From contig CM027377.1 of NCBI GenBank assembly GCA_015680905.1, positions 35,302,501 to 35,366,500 on the forward strand: a stretch of DNA of 64,000 bases, in the 5' to 3' direction. The notes under the pieces were generated by a model that had not been told where the DNA came from, did no database searches, and saw nothing but the letters and a program-made list of their open reading frames with translations. Within the stretch, counting starts at the first letter, position 1. Each line of letters begins with the position of its first letter. The position numbers and the translations under genes are program-made. This DNA comes from Coptis chinensis. Taxonomy: Eukaryota > Streptophyta > Magnoliopsida > Ranunculales > Ranunculaceae. Below are positions 50,021 through 61,409 of the stretch, piece by piece.

Positions 50021-51098
50021 TGATAAGCACCCAAAACTGTAATATTAGACCCCATAGAAACATAGCAATTTGGGTAATTATGTGTTTAATAATTAGGAAA
50101 TAATCGCATTTTCATGCTTTTGCAGTTGGAAGCAACTAACGTGAAAATGATGATAAAGCCAACATTTAAGCACGGAATAGGGAGTATACATAAGCTTTCC
50201 GATTAAGCCCATGTGAAGCCCAACAAATCCGGACTAAAGCCCAAAGACTCAAATAATACAAAATCCAGTCAGAAACGAGATTACGTGCACAGAAGCGTCA
50301 AACTTCCGAAGCTCATATCTCTTGAACCAGGACTCCAAATGCGATGAGTGAGCTGCCCAGACAATTAGTGCGACGAACTCTATGCATAGGCGGGAAGTTG
50401 TAAAAATGCCAAAAGATCGGACCGCCACTGGACACTACACATGGACCCACTATGCGGGCCTGCAAGATTTGATAAGTCATCATGCAACTCAAGACAAAGG
50501 TGAAAATAATTAGTGCAAAGTTGACACCTTGCATGTAATTAATGAAGTTAGATATGTTTAGTGTTAATAGTGAAAACAAAGCAAGGTGTCACTTTGTTTG
50601 GACTTTGTGGATAAGATGGAAATAAATGTGTGTGTGTGTGTTTCACGTGGGATGGAGGGAGAATGCTCTCATATAGAGCAAGAAAACAAAACAAAAGGAT
50701 AGACTCCAATTTACTTCCTTGAGTATTTTTCCCTTTTCCATTCCTTGTCTTTATCTTTTAGTTTTTAGTTTTTAGTATTTTAGAAAAAGCTTGTAACATG
50801 TTAATGGTGGAAACACTTTCTAGTTCTTGAATAAACTCTTTATTCATTAGGTAAAACAGGTTGTTACATCTTGTTTCCTTCTCTCTCTCTCTCTCTCTCA
50901 TTTTACATATCTTCTTGTAGTTTTAATTCAATCCTAGGATCATGAGCTAAAACCCTCCAAAGTGGATGGTTAATGAAGCTCATGTGAGGATTCGTATAAA
51001 TTTCTTAGAAGTAGGATTCACTGCTTGGACTTAAGGACACATGTAACACACTACCCCAAAATGGTAGTGTCTGGCCAAACTTGAGGCCCGAAAGTGAA
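50021..51098 (+). repeat. 5' LTR of inner Athila element, 3' part lost
   Basis: Aligns with 61410-62508; the remaining ~595 bases of the LTR are missing. A TATA-like CTCATATAGAGCAAG stretch is at 50669 and a CT run at 50879-50900. Confidence 0.85.
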
Positions 51099-51290
51099 GA
51101 ACGACTGTTTCATTTCTAAGGCGATTTTCCAGGACGCTACATGTTCCAAATTTTATACTATTTTTGCATGTGTAACATGTATGTAGTTATTATGTAATAG
51201 TTAATGGACTATCTGTTGCGTATTAGGTTTGTAATATGTATGAATCATGTGAATACGCCTGTGAATATATATATTTCCGCTCGTATTCCA
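51099..51290. other. Filler joining truncated LTR to reverse transcriptase
   Basis: About 190 bases that match neither the 3' LTR nor pol. They replace the end of the LTR, primer site, gag, protease and the start of RT. The origin is unknown. Confidence 0.55.
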
Positions 51291-53767
51291 GTGAAATGGT
51301 GAATATGCATTGACTATTGCAAACTTAATGCAGTCACTCGTAAGGATCACTTCCTACTTCCCTTCATCGATCAGATGCTTGAACGGTTAGCCGGTCATAC
51401 ATATTACTGTTTTCTTGATGGTTATTCAGGATATTTCCAAATAGTCATAGATCCTGCTGATCAAGAAAAAACAACGTTCACCTGTCCATTTGGTACATTT
51501 GCATATAAACGAATGCCTTTTGGCCTTTGCAATGCACCTGGTACTTTCCAACATTGTTTGCTTCACATTTTCAGTGATATGGTTGAACGTTTTATGGAAG
51601 TCTTCATGGATGACTTCTCAATATATGGTGATTCTTTCAATAGCTGTCTATCAAATCTTGAAAAGGTATTTACACGTTGTGAAAAGAAAAACCTCGTTCT
51701 TAATTGGGAAAAATGCCATTTCATGGTTACAAAAGGAATAGTTCTAGGACATATTATTTTAAAGGACGGAATCGAAGTCGATAAAGGTAAGATTGAAAAA
51801 ATTGCTTCACTTCCTATACCAAAAATAGTTCGCGACATTCGTGCATTTTTAGGACACGCGGGTTTCTATAGGAGATTTATTTAAGATTTCTCAAAGGTTG
51901 CTCGACCTTTAACCAATCTCCTGCTTAAAGATGTCGTCTTTGACTTCACTTTCAATTGCAAACAAGCTTTGGAGACTTTAAAATCTGCCCTAACTACTGC
52001 TCCTATAATTCAACCACCTGATTGGTCTAAACTTTTTGAATTAATGTGTGACGCAAGCGACTATGCTATTGGAGCTGTACTAGGGCAACGCCGAGAAGAT
52101 AAGTCAATTGTCATTTACTACGTGAGTAAAACCCTTAATGAAGCTCAACGAAACTATACCACCACTGAGAAAGAGTTTTTTGCCGTTGTATCTGCCTTGG
52201 ATAAGTTTCGTCTTTACCTAGTTGGGTCTTCCACAATAGTCGACACTGACCATGCGGCGCTTCATTACCTATTAGCGAAAAAAGATGCAAAACAGAGGTT
52301 GATCTGCTTGATTCTCATCTTGCAAGAATTTACTCTAGAAATTAGAGATAAAAAAGGTTGCAAAAATGTGGTTGCAGACCATTTTTCATGACTTGTCAGT
52401 GAGGTCTATAATGATACAGAACCCATCTGTGATTCCTTTCCCGATGAACACTTGTATTATGTCTTTTCGTCTCCTTGATACGCTGATATAGTAAATTACC
52501 TAGTTACCGAGGAAGTCCCTTCATCTTGGTCTCGTAATGATTGAAAAAAGTTCTTATCCACTGTGAAATTTTATTTCTGGGATGATCCCTACCTCTTGAA
52601 GTATTGTTCCGACCAACTAATCCGCCGTTACATTCCCGACTGGGAACACAACGACGTGTTATCTTTCTGTCATGAACAATCTTGTGGTGGTCATTTCAGC
52701 GGTAAGAAAACTGCAGCCAAAGTTCTACAATGTGGATTTTATTGGCCAACAATGTTTAGAGATGCACATAAGCATTGCAAAGCATGCACACGCTGCCAGC
52801 AGCTAGGACGCATTACTCAGTGCAATATGATACCCTTAAATCCAATTTTAATTGTGGAAATCTTTGATGTATGGGGCATCGACTTCATGGGTCCCTTTCC
52901 AAATTCTCATGGCTTTCTCTACATACTGGTAGCTGTTGACTACGTATCTAAATAGATAGAGGCAATGGCATGTCGGTCAAATGATCATAAGACTATCGTG
53001 TTGTTCGTAAAAGAAAGTATTTTCTCTCGTTTTGGTATTGCCAAAGCTATCATTAGTGATGGGGGAAAACATTTTTGTAATAAAATATTTGAGTCATTAG
53101 TAAAAAATATGGAGTCACTCACAAGGTGACCACTCCGTATCATCCTCAGACCAGTGGCCAAGTAGAAGTATCTAATGAAGAGATTAAATCCATTTTGGAA
53201 AAAACTGTTAATCCATCTAGGAAAGACTGGTCTCTCCGATTATCTGATGCCTTGTGGGCATATAGAACGGCTTTTAAGACACCTATAGACATGTCCCCTT
53301 ACCGCCTCATTTTTGGAAAACCTTGTCATCTACCTGTTGAACTTGAGCATCGTGCTCTGTGGGCCATCAAAAGCCTCAATTATAATACCAATGCGGCAGG
53401 CGAAAAGAGAAAATTACAGTTAAATGAGCTTGAGGAAATTCAGAGTGATGCCTATGATCTCTTGAAGTCCTATAAAGCCAACATGAAAAGAGTGTATGAC
53501 AAGCACATATTGTGAAAAGATTTCAAAGTTGGTCAAAAAGTTTTGTTGTACAACTTAAGATTACATATTTTTCTGGGAAAATTAAAAACTCGATGGTCTG
53601 GTCCTTTCATTGTCTCTGATGTCACCCCTTATGGGGCTATCTCTTTGAAAAATTTAAACGATAACAGCGAATTTCAAGTAAATGGCCAACGTCTTAAACA
53701 TTATCATGAGTTGCGCTCTCCAGATGTCGAAAAGACTCTTCTCCAAGATCCAGTCTACAGAGACTAA
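51290..53767 (+). pseudogene. Athila pol remnant: RT (truncated), RNase H, integrase
   Basis: RT begins inside motif ICIDYCKLNAVTRKDHF and continues FLDGYSGYFQI, PFGLCNAPGTF and the catalytic FMDDFSIYG. RNase H is in 51969-52391 (CDASDYAIGAVLGQR, VVSALDKFRLYL, DHAALHYLL). The integrase has an HHCC zinc site (CHEQSCGGHF...CKACTRCQ), then D at GIDFMGPFP and D at IISDGGKHF, a frameshift near 53105, and E in [12 protein letters not shown]-terminal WSGPFIV domain follows (53543-53767). Stops at 51882, 52390, 52477, 52543, 52954 and 53513 break it. The family assignment to the Athila lineage of Ty3/gypsy is firm. Confidence 0.88.
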
Positions 53768-53929
53768 TAGATTCGTTGGTGTACTTCCTTCTATGTGATT
53801 AAAACAAGAAAAATACTCCATTAGGGTAGTCGGGCCCTCTTCTATTTTCTTTTCTCCAATCTCCTAGAGTATGTGGTTGCAAGCGCTGGAACCTTAGTCC
53901 ACAAAAACTCTATTAAGAACTGAGTATAA

Positions 53930-54274
53930 ATGTCTTCTGTCAATCGAGCAATCGTGCCTTCTGGTAAACAATGGGTACCAAAGATTTCCCCTCATTCCTT
54001 CTCTTCCCTTTTCTATTCTCTTTCTCGCGAACTTCAGCTCATCATTTGGTGTAAGTCTCACCCATCTCGAATAGGCAATGGTCGTAGTTCTTTTGCTCGA
54101 AAGCGACGTGCGAAAAGAATGGGATGGTGTATGCATTGTCAAACACCTTTCTATCCAGGTCTTGAATTTCTATCCGATAATTGCCAGTATAAGGCATATT
54201 TTTGTCTGACACCAGCTAAACAGGATAAACTTTGTCTTCGCCCGGTTGCTCCCACAGGTTGGGATTCGTCTTAA
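53930..54274 (+). CDS. Basic, cysteine-rich ORF resembling Betaflexiviridae nucleic-acid-binding proteins (114 aa)
   Basis: An intact 114-codon frame between integrase and the env-like ORFs. Residues 57-63 form a strongly basic block (ARKRRAKR) directly followed by C67-x2-C70-x14-C85-x6-C92 and a further C102, a plausible zinc site. A basic patch placed just before a CxxC...C...C finger, preceded by a Gly-Arg-Ser (residues 51-53), is the layout I know from the small 3'-proximal cysteine-rich proteins of carlaviruses and relatives, which bind nucleic acid and can suppress silencing or control transcription. The frame has survived while pol next to it has six stops. The homology is from recall of the family pattern only. 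Alternatives are a captured host zinc-finger fragment or a chance frame. Confidence 0.5.
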   Translation: MSSVNRAIVPSGKQWVPKISPHSFSSLFYSLSRELQLIIWCKSHPSRIGNGRSSFARKRRAKRMGWCMHCQTPFYPGLEFLSDNCQYKAYFCLTPAKQDKLCLRPVAPTGWDSS

Positions 54275-55185
54275 GGATCTGACGTTAAAAGACTCAACAT
54301 GTATATACTCGTGTCTTTTAGTTTTCCGTTGCACTAAGCATTGTGCACAAAGAGAGTCGTGTTATGCAACATCAGACATTCCCTAGTTCGTACGGGCAAT
54401 GGATTCCACCAGGCCAACTAGAGTAGTTTTCTATGTGACTGTATTTCAGGGCAGTTTGAAGCTATACCATATGTATTAAGAGTAATATTATTACTAGACC
54501 ATTGCACATTAGTCAGGGATGGTACCGTCTTGAACCCTAGACCCCCAAAGCATAAAGGTGAAGCCACATTCTGGCTGGATTGGGTTCGCTCCAGAGCCGA
54601 TATGACAGTTGCCTGATTTTACTGTTTGTGGTATTTCTTCTGGACTGCCGGTGTTGTAGACACGTTCATCTCCCCTTGTACATTTGTGTATATAAAAAAT
54701 ATAAAAAAATGAAGGGGGGTTGCGTTCTGTTTTTACAAGACTCAACCCCAAATAAAAAAAAATGTTTGAAATTGCCTTTGCCATATTTCATTAGATGACA
54801 TTTTTAATGCCGATCGTTTTGGCACCTCATTCGTTCAATTTGGAGTTGAAACGAATTGAAATTCTGCGTTTAAACTTTCGGGACATGATGGGAATTTATG
54901 GAATTCATTTGGGCTTGGGCCAAAATTTTGAACCCGACCCAAATCCCGAGTCCAGCTAATAAACCCATCTCGCGAGACAACCACGCATCAATCTCTCCCA
55001 TTTTGTCCTCCTTAAATTCTGGATCTTGTTCCCCCTCACACACCCTCGCGAACGCGATACTGCTGGCCTAAATCCGACTCGTGCACGTGGGCTATTCTTC
55101 ACCAAATCAAAAACTGTTCTTACAGCACCGTCCCCCCACTTCGATCAACCCTTATACACCCTCAGAAAATCAATAAGACCACTCT
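54275..55185 (+). other. Noncoding interval between Cys-rich ORF and env-like copy 1
   Basis: No convincing gene. 55020-55180 is C-rich and could be a leader for the ORF starting at 55186. I see no TATA box comparable to those at 56552 and 57329. Confidence 0.4.
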
Positions 55186-56254
55186 ATGGCCGTAAATCGA
55201 CGAATCACAGTCGAGAGAAACTTTAAAAATCTCTATGATTCCGGCATGTTTCATCCCTTTTTCGATGAGGAAATTGCAAGTAGGGAGTGGGAGTATCTTT
55301 TGCACCGAGTGCTGGCTCATTACTCCGAGGATTTGGTTTTAAAGTTTTACAACAATGGTGGTTTCCGGGGAAATGAATTTTGGATTGAGGCAGATGGGAT
55401 GGAACATGAACTCACGTTAGAGTTGATATCGATTACAGTGAATATTCCAAACAACTCCGATAGTCCGACCCTGCTGATATCAGAGTATACGAACACTATG
55501 GAATTGATGTTCGACATACTACTCGAGGGAGAATACAACGATGGCTCGAGATACGTGTACCAGCACTCCCTCTGACGGAACCAATTGGCCGTCACTTAAT
55601 GGCTGGCCTACAACATCATTGGTACTTCAAAGACATCCGATGTCAACAAGACGTTCTTGCATCTGTTGTGGATCCTCTAGGAGAAGAAGGATACATTCTG
55701 TATGGTCCATTTCCTGGGCCATGTTCTTACGACCGCTTCAAACAGGCCAGCACCTCTTGCTGTACTTCTTACTCAGCTTATGCTTAACTTAGGTTTGCAG
55801 TCTGCTACTCCTTTAATTCCCACAAGGTCCTTCAAAATTTTTGAAAATTTTCGAGACTTGTGTCATGGATCATTGGGAACCTATAGCACAAGAGAATGTT
55901 GAGCATGATAATGTGCCTCCTCCTCCTCCTTCACCTCCTAACTATTTTAATGATAATACCATGCGTCGAATCAGCACTCCCATGGAAGCCTTGAGACAAA
56001 TGAACACTGGCATGCGCAGCATGTTTCATCGCCAGGAAGAGATGCGTACTTCCCTGGGTGAATTTCAGCAAGAGATGCGTAATCGTCAGGGCAGGTTCCA
56101 GCGCATGATGATGGCTAATCAACAACGTTTTTAGGACCAAATAGTTCAATCCTTAGCCAACATCCAGGACCAGTTTTTTCACTCAGGAGTTCGCAGTGGC
56201 CGTCGTCGTCGAAACCCTGGTTCATCTTCAGCTAACCCTGAGGATTCACAGTAG
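55186..56254 (+). pseudogene. Athila ORF ('putative plant transposon protein' / env-like), copy 1
   Basis: Starts MAVNRRITVERNFKNLY; the N domain (GMFHPFFDEEIASREWEYLL, then ELTLELISITVNIPN) is the conserved fold of the post-pol ORF of Athila elements. A stop at 55575 and frame changes divide it; a second part (HLMAGLQHHWYF, then GPFPGPCSYDRFKQ) is in another frame. The tail (55841-56254) is Pro-rich then Met/Gln/Arg-rich and probably coiled (MRSMFHRQEEMRTSLGEFQQ), with one TAG at 56132, and ends with a basic RSGRRRRNPGSSS. Role unknown; called env-like by position only. Confidence 0.7.
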
Positions 56255-56551
56255 CAGCTTCCTTCTATTAGTTTAAAAATGACTCTATCATTTATTTCCC
56301 TTATGCAGTGTATTTTATTTTTCTAGTGATGTAAAATGGTATATCATTTAATTTATCATAATTTTGTAACTCCAGATGGTTTAAATGAGAAATTATTTAT
56401 GTTATGCGATTATTATCATTCCTAATATATTAGTTTGTTCCTTTATGCATTGGGCCTACTATTTAGGCCCAACGGACTGATTTAAATAGTAACTCCATTG
56501 GATTTATTCTCTAAGCCCAACAGTCAGATACCCAACGACCAGATTTTCCAT

Positions 56552-56643
56552 TATAAAATCCAACTCTCCTCTTCAACCTTCACTCATCCCATTCTCTCAC
56601 TCTCCACAAATTCACCTTCACAAATTCTCATCATCTTCAACAA
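56552..56643 (+). promoter_or_regulatory. TATA box and CT/CA-rich leader ahead of the 39-codon ORF
   Basis: TATAAAA at 56552-56558, then a pyrimidine- and CA-rich leader with no ATG up to the ATG at 56644. The layout matches an ordinary plant promoter plus short 5' UTR. Confidence 0.5.
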
Positions 56644-56763
56644 ATGGATCCAATCGAGAAATTAGAAAAGGAGCTACGTGATGGAGCATTCACAGTCGTC
56701 CTGATAACAGTATTTATCGTTGTGATATTGTTAATCATGAATAACATCCTCCAGAATGTCTAG
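56644..56763 (+). CDS. 39-residue single-span membrane protein ORF
   Basis: MDPIEKLEKELRDG followed by a strong hydrophobic segment (FTVVLITVFIVVILLIM, about residues 16-32) and NNILQNV, TAG stop. An acidic/basic N terminus plus one membrane span suggests a small membrane-anchored peptide. It sits directly behind a good TATA box and leader inside the Athila post-pol region. I do not recognise a family. It may be the membrane part left from an env-like gene, or a separate small gene. It is short enough to be a chance frame, but hydrophobicity and promoter context favour a real one. Confidence 0.45.
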   Translation: MDPIEKLEKELRDGAFTVVLITVFIVVILLIMNNILQNV

Positions 56764-57328
56764 ATCTATGTAACCTACATCTCTCTTTCCCTTTGTCATT
56801 TTGTATATTAGTATGGCATGTTAAACAATTCTCACACATTTGTACGGTTTACGTATTAAGTAGAGAAGTTCCCTATTTATATTTGTGTGTATTAGTTGTA
56901 TTTTTACCTTCTTATAAATATATATCAAAACCATAACAAAGAAGAAAAATCAATAACTCCCAAAAATAATTCAATCTCATCCCATTGTGTTCATAGAAGA
57001 TCGCGCACGCTACATGGTACGCCTAAAAACTTGTCGCGCACGCAGCTCGATTATTCTGTCCATCTTCCATTCTTGAGGTATGATCATTAATTCAGAAATT
57101 ACCTATAGGTCTAACTGCCATGTGAAACCTTCATTTGTATTTTCTAACATTCAAACACCTCATTAATTGTTTTTGGAAATCTGACATGAAAAGACATACT
57201 ATGGATACCCATAGTTGCTGTTCCAAAAGTATGTGTCACAACAACACATGGGTCACTTGTGTTTCCACATATTAATTCTGGATTTAACTGCACTTGGCAT
57301 CCTGATTGGTATAGACTCATAGATTGGC

Positions 57329-57400
57329 TATAAATCTCTTCTTTTCAGCCATTTTCATTTCAAGCATTCTTCACTATCCTTCTCTCACTTATCCTTTCAA
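57329..57400 (+). promoter_or_regulatory. TATA box and leader ahead of env-like copy 2
   Basis: TATAAAT at 57329-57335 followed by a CT-rich leader without ATG, 72 bases before the start codon at 57401. Confidence 0.5.
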
Positions 57401-58467
57401 ATGGATCAACCAAGAAAGATAGTGCCCAAGAAAGACTACCTGAATTTTTTTTATGAAGGCCGATTTTCTCCTTATTTTGACACCGAAATTGTACATCGAG
57501 GATGGATGCCTCTTCTCTATCATTCAGTAGCTGGTTATTCTAGAGAATTGGTTTTGATGTTCTACCAATTTAGTGGACCTGAAAATGGAAAATTCTATTT
57601 CAATGCCTATGGCCAACGATTTGAATTGACTAGGGAAATTATCTCCGACATACTTCAAATTCCAATGAATAACCAGGAGTTCCATTTTCCAGAGTCAACA
57701 TTTGATTCCGTCAAAACTTTACTACGGGCCACCGTATCTCGTGGCGAAGTCAGAAATAGACATCATGTTGTTCTTCAACGTTCTTTGAAACAGAATCAAC
57801 GAGTTGTGCTCCACTGGTTGGGACACAATGTGGTAGGTACATCACACCAATTTGAAGTGACAAAGCCTCAACTCCACCTACTTTGGATTATGCAGACTCA
57901 AAGGGATGATTTTTGCATAATCCAACACCTGTGAAATGCGATCACCAAGAAAACGAAAAGGTTAGCACCTCTGCCCACTTTAGTCACGAAAATCATGATG
58001 CGTTGGGGTTATCTAGTAGTTTCTCCAGAAATACCTCTTCAAAGAGTGGCTATTACTATACTTCACATAGACTACTCCGCTGGCTTTTAGACTCTAGAGA
58101 CTTTGACAGATGAACAAGATGACCCAAGCTTAAACTCTGAACATTTCTTCAATGAAAATGCCATGTAAAACATTTTTAATCCCATGGAAGGCATTCAATT
58201 TCTTTATCAAGGCATGCGGGAACTACACGCACGTCAAGAAATCATTATCAAATGCCTTCTGGATTTTCAAGAACGTCAAGCAATGCACGATGTTCAATAA
58301 GAGGAAATCTTGAAAAATCATTCTTAGTCTTTGCAAAATCACGATCTCCTAATGGAGAATCAAACTACACTCTCTGTCAACCAAGGAGACATTCAACTGT
58401 AGCTAAGCCAACAAATTGATGAACTAAATAGTTTTGTGCATGATCTGCGTCTCCATATAAATAAATA
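57401..58467 (+). pseudogene. Athila ORF (plant transposon protein / env-like), copy 2
   Basis: MDQPRKIVPKKDYLNFFYEG then FSPYFDTEIVHRGWMPLLYH and ELTREIISDILQIPMN, clearly homologous to copy 1. The main frame runs to 57934. A tail (about 58170-58467) with NPMEGIQFLYQGMRELHARQ parallels the tail of copy 1 but contains several stops. The N domain is intact for 177 codons. It lies behind its own TATA-like box. Confidence 0.7.
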
Positions 58468-58730
58468 AATAAATAATCTAGTAAATTATTACATTTTTTA
58501 GTCGTGTGCTATAATAATCTAAAATTTGTTGTTATCTTTGTATCTTCTTTTGTAAGAAATGCCTACTAGGATTGTCATATTTCAAGTTGTGATAAGAACA
58601 ATTTTAACGTGTTATTTTAAACTTGATTACAGGAGGTTCTATCTTCTTCCATACTCATTCATCCATCCAGTTAGACTTTATTGGACATTTTTCTTCTAAC
58701 ATCCTTACCCATCTCTTTACTCCATCACAC

Positions 58731-59714
58731 ATGGCATCTTCATCGAACATGACACCTCCGAAACTCATTCCTGAGGAATCCTTTCAGGCTATGATGGATT
58801 CCAGTACTTATGGCCATCTCTTCCGTGACTACATCACTAACATCGGGTGGTCTTCCCTAGTTCTTCAACCTTACCAAACTTATTCTCCAAGTTTGGCTGC
58901 ATACTTTTATGCTAATATGGAAGACACACCAGCATTCAACCATGTGCATGACTTCTACTTAGACGGGTTCACAATCCTAGTTGGTGGCATACGACATATT
59001 TTTTCTGAACAACAGCTTGCCCTAACTTTGGATCTTCCCTATCATGAGCCGGCAGCCACATGGCATTACATCTACCATAATTCTTCCCGTTCCTTTCATT
59101 GGCCTGCTTTTCGCGAAGCTTACGATGATGGTCTTGAGATTAAAGGAGTAGGAGAAGGACCTATGTGCTGGCAAGACATCACCATTCCGTTAGCAAGCAT
59201 GACCATGAATATGGGGAATGCAATGTTGTTTATACTCCTGAACGTCATGGGTGATTGACACTTTTCTACTGCTAATGAGGCTGCCTGCGTAGTATTCAAT
59301 GCACTTGCTCAGAGTCATACATTATTTGGTATCTTAGGCTATGTTATCTCCAATTTGAAACGAGCTTGCACTGTTCGAGATAAGTATATACTATTACCGG
59401 TAACCGCTTGCCGGATTATGAGGACACATTTCCCGCAGTTTTCAGCTACATTTCATGACTGGGTCACGGTAGATTCTATGTGCCCGACCAACAAAATAAT
59501 CCGCTCATTGAGGTTTCGACAATGGCGACGTCTTGCTCGGTACTTGAGGCATGTTCGTTGTTACCCGAACGATGAAAGAATGTTGGCACATTTGAACAAA
59601 TCTGGAGAACAAGAATGGGCAGAAATTTGGTAGACTATTATCTTTTGGCACGATGCTAAGGAAATGCATTTCACTATAAAGGATGCTAGACCAACACGTC
59701 CTACTGGATGGTAA
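58731..59714 (+). pseudogene. Athila ORF (plant transposon protein / env-like), copy 3
   Basis: MASSSNMTPPKLIPEESFQA then LFRDYITNIGWSSLVLQ and a long domain ending with MNMGNAMLFILLNVMGD. A TGA at 59256-59258 stands where the outer element has Trp in GDWHF. The frame resumes with FNALAQSH and, at 59355-59633, CTVRDKYILLPVTACRIMR and HDWVTVDSMCPTNKIIRSLR, with another TAG at 59631. The possible start is 58731; the open frame itself begins at 58623. It is the same domain as 63336-63982 on the other strand and more distant from copies 1 and 2. Confidence 0.7.
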
Positions 59715-61409
59715 ATTTGAGTATGTCATTGTACATATATCTAAATGTAAATAGTTATGTTTCGTGTGCTATTGTTTTTCTTTGTTTATTTTTGTATAAT
59801 ATATTATATATGTTATCCAAACTTTGTGTTCCAGCAATCAAACCCTAATTTTGCTCAAGGTTCTCGGATAATTTCTTTCTTTATCTATTTATACTTCGAG
59901 GACTAAGCATCATTCAGTTTGGGGGTGCTTTAAATCTGTAGCAAAAATTAGGCAACTCATAGGTTGTATATAGTTTTTATTTTCTTGTTAATAAATGTAC
60001 TTAGTGACAAAGTCTTGTTTCCTTTTCGATGATAAAAATTGTCTAGAAATCTCACATTAGCATTCGAATTAGGGTTTGTTTTTAAGAAACTTAAGATAAT
60101 ACGTATGCAATAGGTTTTACATCTTTTCATGAGTATTCATGCACTAAGTATCATCGATTGTACATAGCAGTAAGTTTCTGGAACCCATGGTTAGTTTACT
60201 TGAACTATCAATCCTATGAGAATCTAACTAAAAAGCCTTGATATGTGTGATATGTGAGTAATGACACAGAAAAGTAGTGTTTTGAGTAGAGAAAATCACG
60301 TGTCTACTTACTTGATCACCATCCGAACCCTAGATGAGAATTTAGGCCGTCTTTGGATCGACATAGCCAAAAATTCATACCTGTTACAAATTTTACCGCT
60401 AGTCACTCCACTGAACCTTTCATCAAACCTTTCATTTTCGCCAAAAATTCCTTACCCATTTAGAAATCCCAAATAAAATAAACCTACCTAAATGATGAGT
60501 ATGAGAAATAAGATGAAATGTAGAAAAATAAAGAGAAAGACTTGTCCCAAATAAAAGTCAGTTACTTGCTTCAGGAAAGAAAAATAGAATCATGTTCTTA
60601 AGCCTTTAAAAAAAAACTTTAGTTCAAAGGCTTAAGAGCAAAGTAGGAAACTCAGGTAGAAGTAGGAAAAGAAGACAAGGATTTCTCTAGTGTAAATATC
60701 TTGAAGACCCTATTATCTCATACTTGTCATTTTTTATTTTCCAATTTCATTTTCTTCTACACCATCACCTAAGCCCTACAATACCTAATAAAGACCTCTA
60801 GCTCAATTAGGAGTAGGATGGTGTGATATTAAGTAGTATATGTGATCGATCGACCTCGGTTCCTCTGTTGTCATTGAGATGTGAGGAAACGTGTGCCACT
60901 GCACACTAGAGTTAGCAAAACCTGAGTGGAAAAATTATGAGCGAATTTGTGTTTCGACATATACCTGTGAGAGCCCATTTAGGGAAGCTCTCCAAAGGAT
61001 CCAGAAACAGACCTGTTTGTGCATTTCAATATAAAGTTCACTATATGCATGTTCATCTGTAGATATTTTAATTATTGTATGAATATTAACTTGAGTTTCA
61101 AGGGAATTAATCATCGTTCCCCGCTAAGGAGATGTATAGATATCTGATATTAATTTAGGAAACAAGCTTTTGTTACTAAGTTATTGTAGTATAGATGAAG
61201 TTTGTGAGTATCTTCTCTGGAAAACTCTCACGAGGCTATAACTCATCCACTAGGGAATTCCTAGTGGTTTAAGGACTTGTTGCATACGGTCAATGCAACC
61301 GCACTCTGCGAAACGAGAATTAGTTAGGACTACACATTTTTTTGCCACTTATCTGTTTTAATGTCTCTTCTTTGCTTGAGGGCAAGCAAAGTGTTGTTTG
61401 GGGGTAGTG
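59715..61409 (+). other. Long 3' noncoding region of Athila element
   Basis: About 1.7 kb without a gene. It holds a first purine tract (TTTGGGGGTGC near 59919), a near-perfect palindrome at 61247-61267 (CCACTAGG around GAATTC, then CCTAGTGG) and the 3' polypurine tract (TTTGGGGGTAGTG, 61397-61409) abutting the 3' LTR. All three are present in the outer element. Confidence 0.7.
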
